A program made the position numbers and the translations under genes. 64,000 bases of DNA from Salminus brasiliensis (Eukaryota > Chordata > Actinopteri > Characiformes > Bryconidae): contig NC_132878.1 in assembly GCF_030463535.1 (NCBI RefSeq), forward strand, positions 24,500,925 through 24,564,924, read 5' to 3'. Below the pieces are notes generated by a model that was not told the DNA's origin, did not search any database, and saw nothing but the letters and a program-made list of their open reading frames with translations. Positions 1 to 12,261 of this stretch are shown piece after piece. How positions within the stretch are numbered: position 1 is the stretch's first letter; each line of letters opens with the position of its first letter.

Positions 1-819
1 AAGCCTACCCAATTTCTGTTTATCCCATTATGGTCAAGAAGATGGCACCAGAGAGCATGCAATAACATTCATGTTGGGTTCTCTTGCAAACACTGTCCAT
101 TATCTGATGAACTCAGTGAAAATCACTGAGTGGTAGTTCCCTACGTTTTTTTAGTATACAAAGCAGCTGGGGATCAAATCCCAATTGGCTCCACTTCTGT
201 ACATGCAAATTGTGCTCTTGCTGAATGTGCCTCTAGAGAGAATCACAAATACAGCTGAGGACCTGCTCTACAGAAGTGCTGTAAAGTGCACAAGTACAGT
301 AAATAATGAGTTGGTGACAGAGCACATTCTCTTTGCATATGTCTCATGGTCTGAGAATGTGATTGAGTAACAGACTAAACCACTCCAACCACAGCAGGGC
401 ATTTGACCATGTTGAAATCAACGACAGACTTGACCACATAAGCACATTTCCATTGCACATGGATTGTGCACCAGGTCATTGACTGTCTAACACTACAAGG
501 TCCTTAATAACTTCTTTGACACTCTCTGTATTGTGTTGTTTGTTGTTCTATCTTTAACTGTTCCTTTTCCTTTTTTTCCTTTTTTTCAAATTGGGGTAGC
601 AGGCAGTATTTCCTGGTACCCAAGGTACCCAAACTGTGCCAATTGGTGAATAATGTGTAATATGTCTATTACTTTCCATTACAGTAAGCTAAGTAAAGAC
701 ACTGATGTCTCTGCACATTACTTACAGAGCTAAATCCTAGCTTTACATGAGACAATATGATTATTAATTTACTTAGTGTTTAAAATGGCAAATTGTTTTG
801 CAGTTTCTGATTTCCCTGG
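1..819. other. Intergenic, nothing recognised
   Basis: AT-rich sequence with only short chance open frames. I see no splice-bounded exon, transposon terminus or RNA gene here. Confidence 0.5.
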
Positions 820-1930
820 TGCTAATATATTTGTCTAGCACTTTTTTACAACTGGTGTTGTCACAAAGCAGCTTTGCACAATTAGTAATCAGTATCTGTA
901 ATTAACAACATTAAAAAACCTGATACCCTCAGTGAACAGCCAAAGGAAAATCTCCCTCAGAGCTGGAGGAAGAAACCTTGGGAGGAACCAAGACTCACAA
1001 GGGAGACCCATCCTCCTCTGGTCAGAACGTTTTATAAATTATTGATAAATGTCACTGAACCACCAAGACTGTTCTACTGCTCAGGTGTGCAGCATAATCT
1101 TAGTATGTCTATATTATATGTTGTCATGGTGTAGTATCGCTTAATATAATCACAGTAGTGATGGTAAGAGTAATGAGAGTAGTTTATAGTTGATGTTGGT
1201 AATAATGGCAGGTAGTAGTGGCAAGAGGGTGTGCAGCTGGCACGGGTGGTGGGAGAATTTGGTGATCGAACTGGTGGATGGCAGCTGGTCTCCAGGTAAA
1301 GGGGACCCCAGCGGTCAGTCTTCTAACAGGTTGGGCCGGATGAGTTGCGACCATTTACTCGGAGAAGGTAAAGAGAGAGATTTAGTTCTGAATAGATTCA
1401 TAGAGAGCAGAGAATGAAAATGCAGTATTGGAGTTTGGCTGACAACTCTGGCAGGTCTGACCATAACAGCCTAATTAAAAGCCTAATTTATCTAAGTAAA
1501 AACATTAATTACCAAAAGATTAGCTAAAAAAGATTTTCAGCCTCAACTTGAAGATTAAGACTGTGTCTGGGTCCCGAACATTATCTGGAAGGTTAATTAA
1601 GAGTTGGGGAGCTTTATAAGAAAAGGCTCTTCTTAAATTTTGGGAAGAATCAAGCAACCTGAGATCTAAGTAATCTTGATGGTTTATAATAGGTAATAGG
1701 ATTCCACAGGTACTCAGGAGCGAGGCCATGTAGGGCTTTGTAGGTCAATAGAAGGATATTATAGTGAATACGAAATTCATCTGGGAGCCAATTAAGTGCT
1801 AATAGAACTGGACTGGCATGGTCAAATCTCCTACTTTTAGTAAGGACCCTAGTTCTAGTTGAACTAGTTGAAGTTTACTAAGGCTAACGCTGGAGCAACC
1901 TGACAATAGTGTGTTGAGGTAATAAATAGC
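820..1930 (-). mobile_element. L2/CR1-type LINE, 3' fragment
   Basis: Read on the minus strand, about 1,900-1,510 encodes the decayed C-terminus of a LINE reverse transcriptase ORF: an FSYKAPQLL-like stretch, then LPDNVRD and a final IFKLRLKIFF-like segment, the typical end of fish L2-clade ORF2. The remainder down to about 820 resembles the 3' UTR of the same element (the run around 945-1,020 with cctcagagctggagg and cttgggaggaacc is a common fish repeat). Related coding sequence recurs at 39.2-40.2 kb. Exact ends are uncertain. Confidence 0.7.
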
Positions 1931-2039
1931 TTTGAGGTAATAAAAGCATGTACTAATTTTTCTTCACTTCCTCCCCACATGTTCCATTTCTGACGATTTC
2001 TATGTTCTTAGATGTCTCCTTTTTTGTCCTACGGTACAA

Positions 2040-2900
2040 TGGATCCACTGGCCAATTTTACTGTCTATGATCCTCTGTTTACCTGGACAATGATTGTGGC
2101 AGGCATCCAGTGCATGTTGTGTGAGGTCTCAGTTCTCAGCACCCTCACTCTGCCTCCTCCTTTCAGGTCTGAGAGATATCTTGCTCCTCTGTTGTAGTTG
2201 TATTTTTGTCCAGACCTAATAGGACTGTGCTTTAATAATTGGTTAGTTTTCATCACAGCAGACTAAAGTAAAGTACTACAAGTTGGTAGTCATGTTTTAC
2301 TTCTCCTGCTCTTGCTGTGATGGTGCATTCTTGTGGTATAGAATGGCAAGATAAAGGCCCAAAATTTTGCTTTTCCCATGAACCGGTTTGTTGTTTTTAC
2401 AACAGATTCTGCTTTGCTATTGTGTTGGGGATATGTGGGTGACAGTGCTGTATGTTCAAAATCCTAGTCTTTGTTGAACTGTTTGAATACCCAGGAGCAA
2501 TACTGCAGATCATTTTCTGAAACCACAACATCTGGAATACCATGTAGTCTAAAGTGAACTGTAATTACATTCTTTTCTGCCATTGAATGTACAGGTCTGT
2601 ACAAACTTTTGCCCACAGCCTTGGTGGAATGTCATGTGGGTGCAGTGGCTCTTTCTGTTGCCTCGTGTTTGTGGCCCAGCACACTGCACAGTTTCCTATG
2701 GATGTTTTCAGGGCCACAGTCAACACACAGTAAACATATTTCCTGGCCCTGGGCAGACAGCATTCATGGCCAAATGTGACAAATGTGCCTCGTACGACCT
2801 GGAATCCCCCTCACAATATCCCACCACAGATAAGAAGGGTCTAACCTTCTCCATCACTTGTGTTTTGTCCCTTCGGCCATCATTGTAATATAATCAGTTT
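2040..2900 (-). mobile_element. Gypsy-type LTR retrotransposon pol relic (integrase)
   Basis: On the minus strand, fragments in shifting frames match the order of a Ty3/Gypsy integrase. They run from a zinc-binding-like region ending CAVCWATNT (about 2,900-2,640), through PLHPHDIPPRLW, to the core segment HGIPDVVVSEND (about 2,550) and SPTYPQHNSKAES (about 2,430). A C-terminal segment with YNRGARYLSDLKGG and HWMPATI follows at 2,256-2,065. In the core, the family's Asp-Asn pair reads Glu-Asn, and stops and frameshifts interrupt the frame. I found no LTRs nearby. This is a dead fragment. Confidence 0.75.
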
Positions 2901-4779
2901 TAGGGCTTGCTCAGTGATATGAGACCCAAATTTTTTGCAGCTTAGTCCCTTGCATTGGAGACCCCAATACACACACAACATTGGGCAACTGGACAACCAA
3001 TGTGCCTGGAGGGAAGCACGGCATACTCCAATGCGCCAGCCTGCAGATGGCAGTGACGGCCAGCACTGCAATGAAGCGGTGGGGGGGAGAGAGCACCATC
3101 TACCCATCCTGTATAGAGCAAAGCCTTTATGGAACCAAAAAATGCACACTGTGACATGATGATTTAAGCATTTGTGTGCTCCTATGATGCTCTGGGGTTT
3201 GCTTAGGCTGGTTTCTAATGTACATGATGTGTTTGCGTGACTATACATTGCAATGTCTATACCATATGTGTTCATACCATGGTATAGATATGAAAACAAT
3301 ATACCCTTCAGTCTTAAATCTAAGTCTTTATTTATAAAATTAAGTCTTTATTTCCATAATTTATTTCCTGAATTTCCCTTTTTGAGTCAGTTAAGACATC
3401 TGTCTCTTCTCTGATGTCATTTCTGTGAAAAGTGAATTTCACTGGGGAGCTGTCTATGTTGCCAATACCTAAATCTGCCACTGCAACCAAGCCAATCTGA
3501 TCCCTACACAGAAACAGTGAACACCAATCTCTAATATGATGTTGATGTATTCACTGTATAAGATCTGGTATTTGACACAATGTTACAGCAGATCCTTTAT
3601 GTCCTGTAATTTGTGAAGTGGGTTTCTTTCATCGCTCAAAGGCCCAGTTCTAATATATGTGTATCTGATGTAGGCCTATTGGTTGTGAACTGGGGTTAGC
3701 ATGGTCACCCTGACTGGTCTGTAGCTACACTGTCCCGTATGCAGCAGTGTGACACACTATGTGTTCTGACACTTATGAAATAAGTTCTTCTTATCTCCAC
3801 TTCTTCTTACACTCTGGACACTGCTATTCTTCAGTGCAGTCGGTACCTGCTGTTCAGTGACGGACAAACATACATCCCAGACATTGCATGTGCTGATATT
3901 AGAAACAACATTATCTACATCATCTGTGAATGGTCATAATATTTTGGCTCAATAGTGCACGTCAAACAGTGTGTAGCTAAATCAGGGGAGAATATCTGAT
4001 TATGTAGGACTGCAGAATTAATTACAACTGAATTAATTACACTCTGTAACTGCATGGGGAACCCAGGAGCTACAAAATAAATGTTTTTTTCAAATATTTT
4101 TTGCACCAGTTCTGTTTCTGTTTCTGTCAGTCTAAAATAGCTGGGTGCAGGTGTTTGCTGTCACTTTTATAGGGATTATGAGAATTAGACAGTGTATGGT
4201 CAGTCAAGAAAACAGGGAACAGGGAACCTGTTTTTCTCTAGCTTTGTTCGATCTGCCCGTTTGTCTTCTCTCAGAACAGAAAATGACATTTTCCACAATA
4301 TACATCACTAGGACAGCTTAAGCTTCTTGCCCAACCTGTTCCGGTAGATTATGTTCTGGATTTGGGCTAGAGTTTCTGTTGAAGGTGGAATCCTTGGTTA
4401 TTTTCACTTTTTTTTATATAAAATTCATGCTGTGAGGCTAAATCACAAAATGAAAGTTGTCTATGCTTCTGTGTATTTGAATGTGTGGGTTCTCTTTGCA
4501 GTTTTGGCCAAATCTTTGAATAAAACATTTATTTTAATGTTACTAATGTTGTCTTTTTCACTCACACAGACACACACATACATGGCAGAAAGCGATAAAT
4601 ATGCAATACACACCCTTCTGACCCTGAGCTCACTGTTAGAAAGCTTTTCTTGTTCACCAGCAGACTTGTAAAGATGTTTTCACACCTCACACCAGTTAAA
4701 ACTGAACTAGGACTGAGTTGATCTATTCTGACAAACAACAGAAACAAAAAAGTAAGAGTCAACTGTTTTTAAATGTGAT
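2901..4779. other. Intergenic, mostly unrecognised
   Basis: Several overlapping open frames at 2,880-3,300 have no recognisable domain. The segment around 4,620-4,720 (tcttgttcacc, gatgttttcacacctc) distantly resembles sequence at 22,540-22,740 and 27,440-27,560, so it may be an old copy of a repeated upstream module. Confidence 0.4.
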
Positions 4780-5260
4780 CCATCAACAATCATCTTTTCC
4801 CAACTGCTCCATGTCTCTCAGCTTTAAAGGTTGTCTTCTCCCAGCTCCTGTTTTGAGTATGTTTTGGGACATTGTCTTACTGGAAGACCCATGCTCTCTG
4901 ACGATTTCTGACACTAGGCCCTACATTGCGGTCCAAAACTCTTTGGTTTCAGATTCCATAATGCCATGTTCACAGTCGAGGCATCTGGTACCAGAAGCTA
5001 TAAAACAACTCCAAATGAATCATGTTTGACCATACAGGTCTGATTCCTTTCTGTTTCACTGTTGTACCTTGTGTCTGCAGGTCAGCTTGAATTTGTTTTG
5101 AAGTTGATTGAGATTCTTTATCCACCATTTGAACATTTCTTTGTTGTAATCTTCCATAGCTACCGCGCCATGGGCTGTAAACTTTTTAATGACGCTGCGC
5201 ACAGTGGACACAGGAACTTTAAGATGGTCTTGAGATTGTCCAAATGTTTCAAATATATAA
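4780..5260 (-). pseudogene. Tc1-like transposase relic
   Basis: Minus strand: the segment at about 5,255-5,160 reads as the helix-turn-helix N-terminal part of a Tc1 transposase (SQDHLKVPVSTVRSVIKKF). Near 4,880 the catalytic-domain motif WVFQ-stop-DNVPKH appears with an in-frame stop. The two parts are too close together for a full transposase, so the middle is deleted. Confidence 0.75.
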
Positions 5261-5389
5261 TTAAATATAAAATATATAAAAATATTTAGTTTCAGACCCC
5301 TCTTTGCTCTTGCCTTGAATGCCTTGAGTGTAGTTAACTCTAGTCAACAGAAACCTCCCCACCTTCTCTTTTTCACACCTCAGGCAGAG

Positions 5390-5544
5390 CAGAGTTGTTA
5401 AAAAAAAGTGTCACTTACTCAGTTAGAACAGTTACTCAGTCTGGAACATTCAGCAGGACTCTTCTTGGACCCAGCTCTGATCATTACAGGAAATCTGCAC
5501 AAAACTCCAGCACAGGCTATACATATAAACACACTCCTAACCAG
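5390..5544 (+). other. Non-coding first exon of the 7.2-kb RNase gene (predicted)
   Basis: This segment ends in a clear splice donor (ctaaccag|gtgagc). It matches 41,500-41,613, which lies in the same place before the 42-kb RNase copy and ends in ctaaccag|gtaagc. RNase A genes typically have one non-coding exon before a single coding exon, and the coding exon at 7,199 has a matching acceptor. The 5' end (transcription start) is not determined. Confidence 0.6.
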
Positions 5545-7198
5545 GTGAGCTTTGTCCATTTGTTTTGTGATAGCATTATTTAAAAACAAAACAAAGAGAT
5601 GTTGCATTAGGCCTCAAAGGAGCTTACAAAACTAGAATCTCATTAGGTATGTTTAGCTTCTGTTAGTGTATTAGACACATTTTTTTGGAAAAGAGCTTAT
5701 GGTCAGAGTTTGCACTGCTAACCAGTGAGAAATGCTATTACATTTACATTTTTACACCTGGACATTGCTAAACATGCTAAACATGCTAATTCTGCACTTG
5801 TTATTGGGTGTTTCATCCAAACTAATACAGATGAATTTACCCCCAAAAATTCAATACTCCTAAAATCATCTTTACTGTAAGATTATTAAAATCTATACTC
5901 ATTGCATAACGAAGTTGGTTTGCCAAAGGCAACTTATTTAACTTCATATTCTTATTATTATTCCTGTTCCATGGTGAAACATTTTAAACATTTTCTCCTA
6001 CAGTTTTCAAATTAGAACCATAAAAACCTCTCAGGAAATGTCTCTAGAAACCTCAGGCTGAAGTTTGGCACATACAGACTTGCACACATACACACAGTTA
6101 TAAACAGTAACAGAAAATACAAACATAACAGCAACAGTAGCAGCAGTAGGTATTAATGCAGTAATGAAATGATTAAAGAAACCTGCATTATTGTGAGTAG
6201 ACTATAGTTTTATTACTGATATTTATTCATTTTTTAGACAATGAAAAAGAGGAAAAAAATTGTTTAACAAGAAAATGAAATGGCCAGTGCTGTAAATAAT
6301 TGTTGGAAAGAGTCATATACAGTAGCTCAGTAGCTCAGCCAAATATAGCTGTTATCATTATAGGATGCCTTTCAATCAGTCACTCTTTGCAAGAACCAAA
6401 TTAACTGTACTATAATACACAGTAATACATGATGCAAACACTCATGCACAGTTTTAACATGAACTTGATGAAAATGTTTTAGCAACAAAAATATCCTCTC
6501 CAACCCATGCACTAAAACCCAAGAATATCCTCAGAGTGGGGGTAATAGATCACTGACATATTAAATTTTTCAAGCCTTAACTGACTGTTAAGCCAACACA
6601 AATGTTTACCCTTTACCTAGAGTGTTTGAGCTATAATCAAATTGTGTAGCTTTACTCAAAAGCTACTTTGTAGTCTACTGAAAACCCTAATCAGTATGTC
6701 TGAATCTGGTAATAACAATATGAATATTTTTTTTTTAGTAGAGCGTTCAACTTACCGGTGTGACTTACCATTCTTAATTTAATAGCTGATCCTTTGTTGC
6801 ATCTTCAGCAATTTCTGAATAATCTGAATATTTTATCAGTCTTAAGCTCTAAGTGTTTAGTCGTGATTACTTAAAAAGGTCTTATTTTTAAAAATACAAA
6901 TGAATTTATCATGTTCATTAATAACAAATCTGATAATGACATTATAATTTTTTTGTCCCTGGCCAGTTCAACACTGAGAATATATTTATTTATCTGAAAT
7001 ATATCATTGTGTTCTTTTTTATGTCTTGTGGTGACATTAAGTACATCTCAGAATTTGTTAGCTGCTTCTGTATTTCTGTTATTTCTGCTTAAAAGTTTCT
7101 GACTGTTTGAGACCACCATCACATGAAGCAAATGGTATCAACTACATTTTTAATCATTCTTTTGCAAACATACAAAAAAGTTATTTCTCTTTTCACAG
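5545..7198 (+). other. Predicted intron of the 7.2-kb RNase gene
   Basis: Bounded by gtgagc at 5,545 and ttttcacag ending at 7,198, about 1.65 kb. The equivalent intron in the block B copy is only about 0.6 kb; the first 350 bp and the last part align, so sequence was gained here or lost there. No other feature recognised. Confidence 0.5.
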
Positions 7199-7212
7199 AC
7201 ATCATTATTAAG

Positions 7213-7644
7213 ATGTATTGGAGCACTCTAGTCATGCTGCTTGTTGGATGTGCCATACTGTCCACTGATGGTCAAACAGAAGTTGACTTCATCAGAAAAC
7301 ATATAAGACCGGGAATGAATCTACAGAGATGGACTTCACAGAGATGTAATGAAGAAATGGCAACAATAAACAATGCCATGTCACGAAGATACATATGCAA
7401 AAGAATAAATACTTTCATACTGGATACGATTACAAATGTAAGGGAGGTCTGTACTAACGGAAGACACTTACGTTTGAACTTTTTTAGAAGTAACACAAAC
7501 TTTGACCTCATTGATTGCATTTTACACAGGAAACGTAGAGCACCCAACTGTACATATAGGAAAAAAGAAAAGAGACGTCGGATTTATGTAGCATGTGATC
7601 AGAATAATCGGCCAGTACATTATGGCCGACCACATATAGGCTAA
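7213..7644 (+). CDS. RNase A superfamily ribonuclease, short six-cysteine class, likely active
   Basis: 143 codons from the ATG at 7,213. An open frame extends upstream to 7,123, but a splice acceptor (tctcttttcacag|ac, exon start 7,199) shows the ATG 14 nt inside the exon is the real start. Residues 1-20 form a signal peptide; the mature chain probably begins with Gln (QTEVDF). Family hallmarks are all present: a His in IRKHI (His12 position), the CKRINTF signature (Lys41) and PVHY near the end (His119). Six cysteines match the three-disulfide pattern of fish and angiogenin-type RNases. The C-terminal third is strongly basic (RKKEKRRR), which in this family goes with RNA or membrane binding. 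There is one NCT glycosylation sequon. The stop overlaps an AATAAA at 7,643. Expected role: secreted pyrimidine-preferring RNase with possible angiogenic or antimicrobial activity; that role is inferred from the family. Confidence 0.88.
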   Translation: MYWSTLVMLLVGCAILSTDGQTEVDFIRKHIRPGMNLQRWTSQRCNEEMATINNAMSRRYICKRINTFILDTITNVREVCTNGRHLRLNFFRSNTNFDLIDCILHRKRRAPNCTYRKKEKRRRIYVACDQNNRPVHYGRPHIG

Positions 7645-8079
7645 TAAAAAAAGCACAGAACAGAAATCAGTCAGTAAATTTATAGATTACCATGTTTCTG
7701 AAAAAACATTATGTGCTCTTGTTTAAACAGCCGAATACCACCTATTTTCAGCGGGCCCCCTGATAGAGTACTACATTCCTACAATCTGAATATTGCATAT
7801 TTTATTTACTTCTCAGGAAATGTTTGTATAATTGTATTCAGTTACACTGCTTCAAGTTGTCAAATATAAGATCTGTGGACAACTCCTCCAATCCCCTTCC
7901 CACAGACGTTTTACCCTCCAGCCTTATGAATATAGACTTGCCTCTGATGTATATACCTGTAGAAAAGGACATTAAACATGGATTCTAATAGAGACTGCTA
8001 TCATTTGAGAAAGAAACAAGGTTTTTGTCCTATGTACATTTAAACAAATTTACTTAAAATTAGACAGCAACAACACCAT

Positions 8080-8440
8080 CATTTTTTTCTTACCCACAGT
8101 GCTCTGTACAAACCACAGACATGTGTGAACTACGCCAGCCATCCTCAGCAGTTTGAACACACTGTACCACTCTCTGTTTTGTAGAATTCTCTGTCACTAG
8201 GAAGACTAGAGTAAAATAGAGTAGAATTGCTAAAACCTGTTTTTTTATTCCATCTACTTCACTGCAAAAGCTCGCATAATTATAATCAGAAGTACTGCTT
8301 AGCCTGGTCTCATGAATTTTGATTTCTGCTAAGGCACACAAGAGTTTGGTGCCAGCAACAAGAATCCATGGACACAACCTGACCTGTGCGAATGGTCCAG
8401 ACTTGCATGAGAGGACTGGAAGCAGGGATGTGTGTCCACT
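8080..8440 (+). pseudogene. Tc1-like transposase relic (weak)
   Basis: Fragments resembling the catalytic region of a fish Tc1 transposase in broken frames: a FLLRHTR-like stretch and a WCQQQESMDTT-like stretch at about 8,310-8,370. The same sequence is better preserved after the block B RNase at 42,960-43,310. Confidence 0.45.
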
Positions 8441-9166
8441 GTAATGTAGAAGGCGGTATATACATCGAGGCTATATTTTGTGTTCTGTTGGTACATTTGA
8501 AGGAAAAAAATTAGAAATAGAAGTAGTAAATACTCTAGCTAGTAAAAACATAAAACCTAGTGTTTCTCAGCAAAGTCTCATGCACAGTGACTGACACGTT
8601 GCAAGAATAATTATATGTTTTTTTTTTATTAGTGTACTTTCTTTGATGCTCATTAAGTGTTTCCATCAGATACTGGGTACTTCTTTACCCATAAAAAGAA
8701 ATAGAGTAGCGTTTCCTGCTTGGAAGCTGAAAAGTGTGTTTGTTACAGATATATTTGTTGGCTTGCTATGTGAACACCTTGTATCTAGTGATGGCAAAAT
8801 AAAGATTTCTGAAGCACAGAACTGTGCTTAACTGTGTTGAGAATAGCTTCATTACTTATTACTTGATCTAACCTATTAGTTAATGACTAAAAGATTAATT
8901 ACATTAATACTTGCTTTATAGCACAATACATGTTAGCGACATCTGGTGGTCAAAACCATGAAGTGCTTTGTGTATCTGATGGAGAAAGGCATTTGTTCCA
9001 GTGCATTAAAAACAGGACACTTCAATTTCAATAAAGACAGAATTCAGAATACATTCAGAATACACACAGGATACGTCTTGATAAGACACATGTGTTGTGT
9101 ACTGTTGCAATTTTTTTACATTCATATTGTTACCTTTTGTCTTTTTGTCCTGTAATTATTCTGTTA
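8441..9166. other. Intergenic, block A/B shared sequence
   Basis: No gene recognised. 8,930-9,000 (gttagcgacatctggtggtc) matches 43,388 onward in block B, and 9,090-9,166 matches 43,520-43,610. Confidence 0.4.
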
Positions 9167-9616
9167 ATATACACTGATCAGCAATGATATTAAAACCACT
9201 GATGTGAAGTGTGATTATCTCCTTGAAGGTGTGGATATATTAGGAAGCAAGATAACATTCAGTACTTAAAGGTGATGTGTTGAAAGCAGGATTTAAGAAA
9301 TTTAAGAATTTGAGCAACTCTGACAGGGACCGGGTTATAATGGTTAGATAACTGAATTAGAGGATCTCCAAAATGTCAGGTCTTGTGGGGATGTCTTCGT
9401 ATGCAGTGATTTGTAGGCCTACCTACCAAACATGGTCCAAGGAAAGACAACCAGTGAACCAATAACAGGATCATGGGTTCCCAATACTCAATAATGTGCC
9501 AATAATGGGTAGCAAAGACTGGCTGTTTTGTGGGGGTCATGCCTTGACAGGTCAGAGCTGTTCTGTTGTCGGCACGAGGAGGACCTGCGTTTTAATGTCA
9601 TGGCAGACCTGTGTAT
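9167..9616. mobile_element. Non-autonomous DNA transposon (MITE-like)
   Basis: Starts with tatacactgatcagc...attaaaaccac and ends with gttttaatgtcatggcagacctgtgtat, imperfect terminal inverted repeats of a family common in fish. The inner right part (gttgtcggcacgaggaggacc) also fits. About 450 bp with no coding capacity. A truncated copy of the left end is at 43,607-43,735. Confidence 0.6.
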
Positions 9617-9974
9617 CTACATTTCTTTGACAATCTCCTGAGCAGAGTTTTTCATAACTTATAATATACATAATTTATTTTTTCTGCAAATCACTATTTG
9701 TCTGTGTGTCTGTGTGGTTTGTGGTTTGTTCCTCTTTCTCATTTTGTCAAGCCTGACGACATCATGTGGTTGTTTGCCAAAATTAAGCTTCAGACTTTAG
9801 TGATTACATAATAACTGTAGAATAAATCAAGCATCGAAACAGTGGTTTAACACAAGTTAAGTTGATGTTAAATGGTAACAAACTATATTGATTTGCTATG
9901 CTAGTATGCTAATTGTTTGCAGCCTGTATTTATTGTTACCTGTTTGCATGTATAGATAAGTGTTTCATCTAAAG

Positions 9975-10310
9975 TGTGTTTATTTCAGTTCATTTCAGTT
10001 TAATTTTATTTCTACTGCACTTTTCACAATATGATGTCACGAAACAGCTTAACAGACACCCAGGTCTAAGCCTCTTTTGAACAAGCCAACAAGACAAACT
10101 CGTTTAGAGTGAGAGTAAAAAAATCTTGAGGGGTAGGAGGGTTGTGGCAAACACCGGCGAATTCACACAGCGGTCCAGAAGGTGTGCAAGCAACAGCAGC
10201 ATTCAGCCACAAATAGACTCACATTAGCATCCTGCAAACAGCAGGGGGCCCCACAGGACATGGAAGAGAGAACATAAAGGAAGAGGGTTTAAGAGTATTT
10301 AAGAGTACCA
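9975..10310 (-). repeat. LINE 3'-UTR-like interspersed repeat
   Basis: ttttatttctactgcacttttcacaat followed by gtcacgaaacagctt resembles the 3' UTR of fish L2-clade LINEs read from the opposite strand. Repeated almost unchanged at 43,965-44,290 as part of the A/B duplication. Confidence 0.5.
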
Positions 10311-10446
10311 CCATATCGGGACAAGTGTACATATGTTTGTCATGTAATCCTACATCTTGCTGCAGAGGGATGAAGCATATGGATTAAGTAGTAAGCAAAT
10401 TTTTCAAGATTTCCAAACCTTCCAAACCAAGGTTTTTCAGAGCATA

Positions 10447-11065
10447 CTCACGTGGACAAAATTGTTGGTACCCCTCGGTTCATGAAAGAAAAACCCACAA
10501 TGGTCACAGAAATAACTTCTGACAAAAGTAATAATAAATAAAAATGCTATGAAAATAAATCAATAGAAGTCAGACATTGCTTTTCAACCATGCTTCAACA
10601 GAATTATTTAAAAAAATAAACTAATGAAACAGGCCTGGATAGAAATGGTGGTGCCCTTAACTTAATATTTTGTTGCACAAACTTTTGAGGCAATCACTGC
10701 AATCAAACGATTCCTGTAACTGTCAATGAGACTTCTGCCCCTCTCAGCAGGTATTTTGGCCCACTCCTCATGAGCAAACTGCTCCAGTTGTCTCAGGTTT
10801 GAAGAGTGTCTTTTACAGATGGCATGTTTCAGCACCTTTCAAAGATGCTCAATAGGATTTAGGTCATAGAAGGCCAATTCAGAATAGTCCAATGTTTTCC
10901 TTGTAGCCATTCTTGGGTGTTTTTAGCTATGTGTTTTGGGTCATTATCCTGTTGCAAGACCCATAACCTGTGACTGAGACCAAGCTTTCTGACACTGGGC
11001 AGCAGATTTCTCTCTCGAATCCCCTGATAGTATTGAGATTTCATTGTACCCTGCACAGATTCAAG
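10447..11065 (-). mobile_element. Tc1-like transposon, truncated
   Basis: A terminal repeat with TA target begins at 10,445 (ta|ctcacgtggacaaaattg) and continues through the typical inner inverted repeat. Minus-strand transposase fragments follow: about 10,970-10,910 reads VLQQDNDPKHIAKNTQEWL, the core Asp-Asn region, and about 10,890-10,860 encodes the LNWPS segment. The element stops near 11,065 and lacks its other end. The block B copy (44,436-46,102) keeps both ends, so this one was truncated after or during duplication. Confidence 0.8.
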
Positions 11066-11179
11066 ACACCCTGTGTTACCCAGCTTAACCCTAACAGGAG
11101 GCAAGTTAACTTCAACAATGGACTATTAACCTGGCACCCAAATATACTACTCAAACCTTAGGCCTTAACTCTTAGAGCC

Positions 11180-11540
11180 CCATTAGGACACCATTGCTTG
11201 TCTAGTCCCTGTGGAGAAGTATTGGCATTGGAATAGGACTCTCTGGAGCAGATAAACATGAACCAATAGGTGCCATGCTAAACGCCTAATGTGGGCTAGA
11301 GGGTATAAAGCAGTGGGTATATGAGCAGTGGTTCTCCGGATTGGATGGTTTGCAGAGTTGGGCATATTTTGGGGTTATGATCACCCAACATCCTGACCTC
11401 ACTAACGCTCTTGTTGCTTAACACAATCAAATCCTCACAGCAATGTCAAAATGTCCAGAATCTCAAAGAAAGCCTTCCCTGGATAGTAGAGACAATAACA
11501 ATAAACAGGTGTGCCGATACTTTTGTCCATATGGTGTATA
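11180..11540 (-). mobile_element. MITE-like repeat
   Basis: Contains ctttataccctctagcc (minus), gatcacccaacatcctgacctcactaac, and ends with gatacttttgtccatatggtg, the terminus of a widespread fish non-autonomous DNA element. Related copies end at 16,383 and 54,903. Partly present at 46,300-46,500 and 50,310-50,510. Confidence 0.5.
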
Positions 11541-12261
11541 TTCTAATATATTTCAGTTTAATGATGAACACAAGTCAGTATGACCAGCATGTGGGGTGCT
11601 TCAAAATAGCAACTCTATAAAGCCAAAAGGACATTTCTTTATACTATCGAAAAACACCATCAGAGCAAAATATCCTCCCATCCATGCTTCAAACTTTGCT
11701 CTTCTTTTTAAATTGGATTGCTACTGCTGCTGGTGCGGTGTGACTGCAGGAAGACAGAAATGGCACCCTGTGTGCTACTGTTCGAAACAATTGTTCAATT
11801 GCCATTAGCTAAATTATTCAGCAATTAAGTAGGACATTTGTTGCTTGCTCTGTAGCGTTTTAATTCTAAAACCCATTCAAGTTTTTACTGACCACAACTT
11901 TTTAACCAAACTTAATGTGATGGGCTTTGTTGGCTCAGGGATATCCGAAAAGGATTCAGCACAAGGGTTCCGAAAATGTAATTGCTGATGTCCTACCCTG
12001 GGTGTAACATCTGGTCCAGATATTCTCTTTTATGGTTAGTGTGTTGCGTCTCCTGGGTGTATTTTTTGTCCTGAGTGTATTTTCTCTCTCTATCTAGTGA
12101 TGAGATTCTGAACTTGTAGATTGACTGTGCCGATGGACACTGAATGTGAGTAGCTATGCTTACGTTTCTGCACAGCCAGTAGCAGAATTGCCCCAAACTG
12201 TTCAGTAGCAGAATTGCCCCAAGCCGTCCCTCGACAGCAGGCCTTGGGTGACCTTCTAGTT
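11541..12261. other. Intergenic duplicated sequence
   Basis: No gene recognised. Matches 46,500-47,110 and 50,510-51,120 with small indels; part of the A/B duplication. Confidence 0.45.

Noticed and set aside
2880..3299. 139-codon minus-strand open frame with several overlapping frames
   Set aside because: No motif, signal or splice context; it could be flanking Gypsy sequence but I cannot show it.
4351..4671. 106-codon plus-strand open frame
   Set aside because: No recognisable domain, no acceptor or poly(A) context; AT-rich chance frame.
7123..7212. Upstream in-frame ATG extending the 7.2-kb RNase by 30 codons
   Set aside because: It lies before a strong splice acceptor at 7,198 that is conserved in the 42-kb copy; the signal peptide starts at the internal ATG. 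The same reasoning rejects the 42,053 and 23,846 starts.
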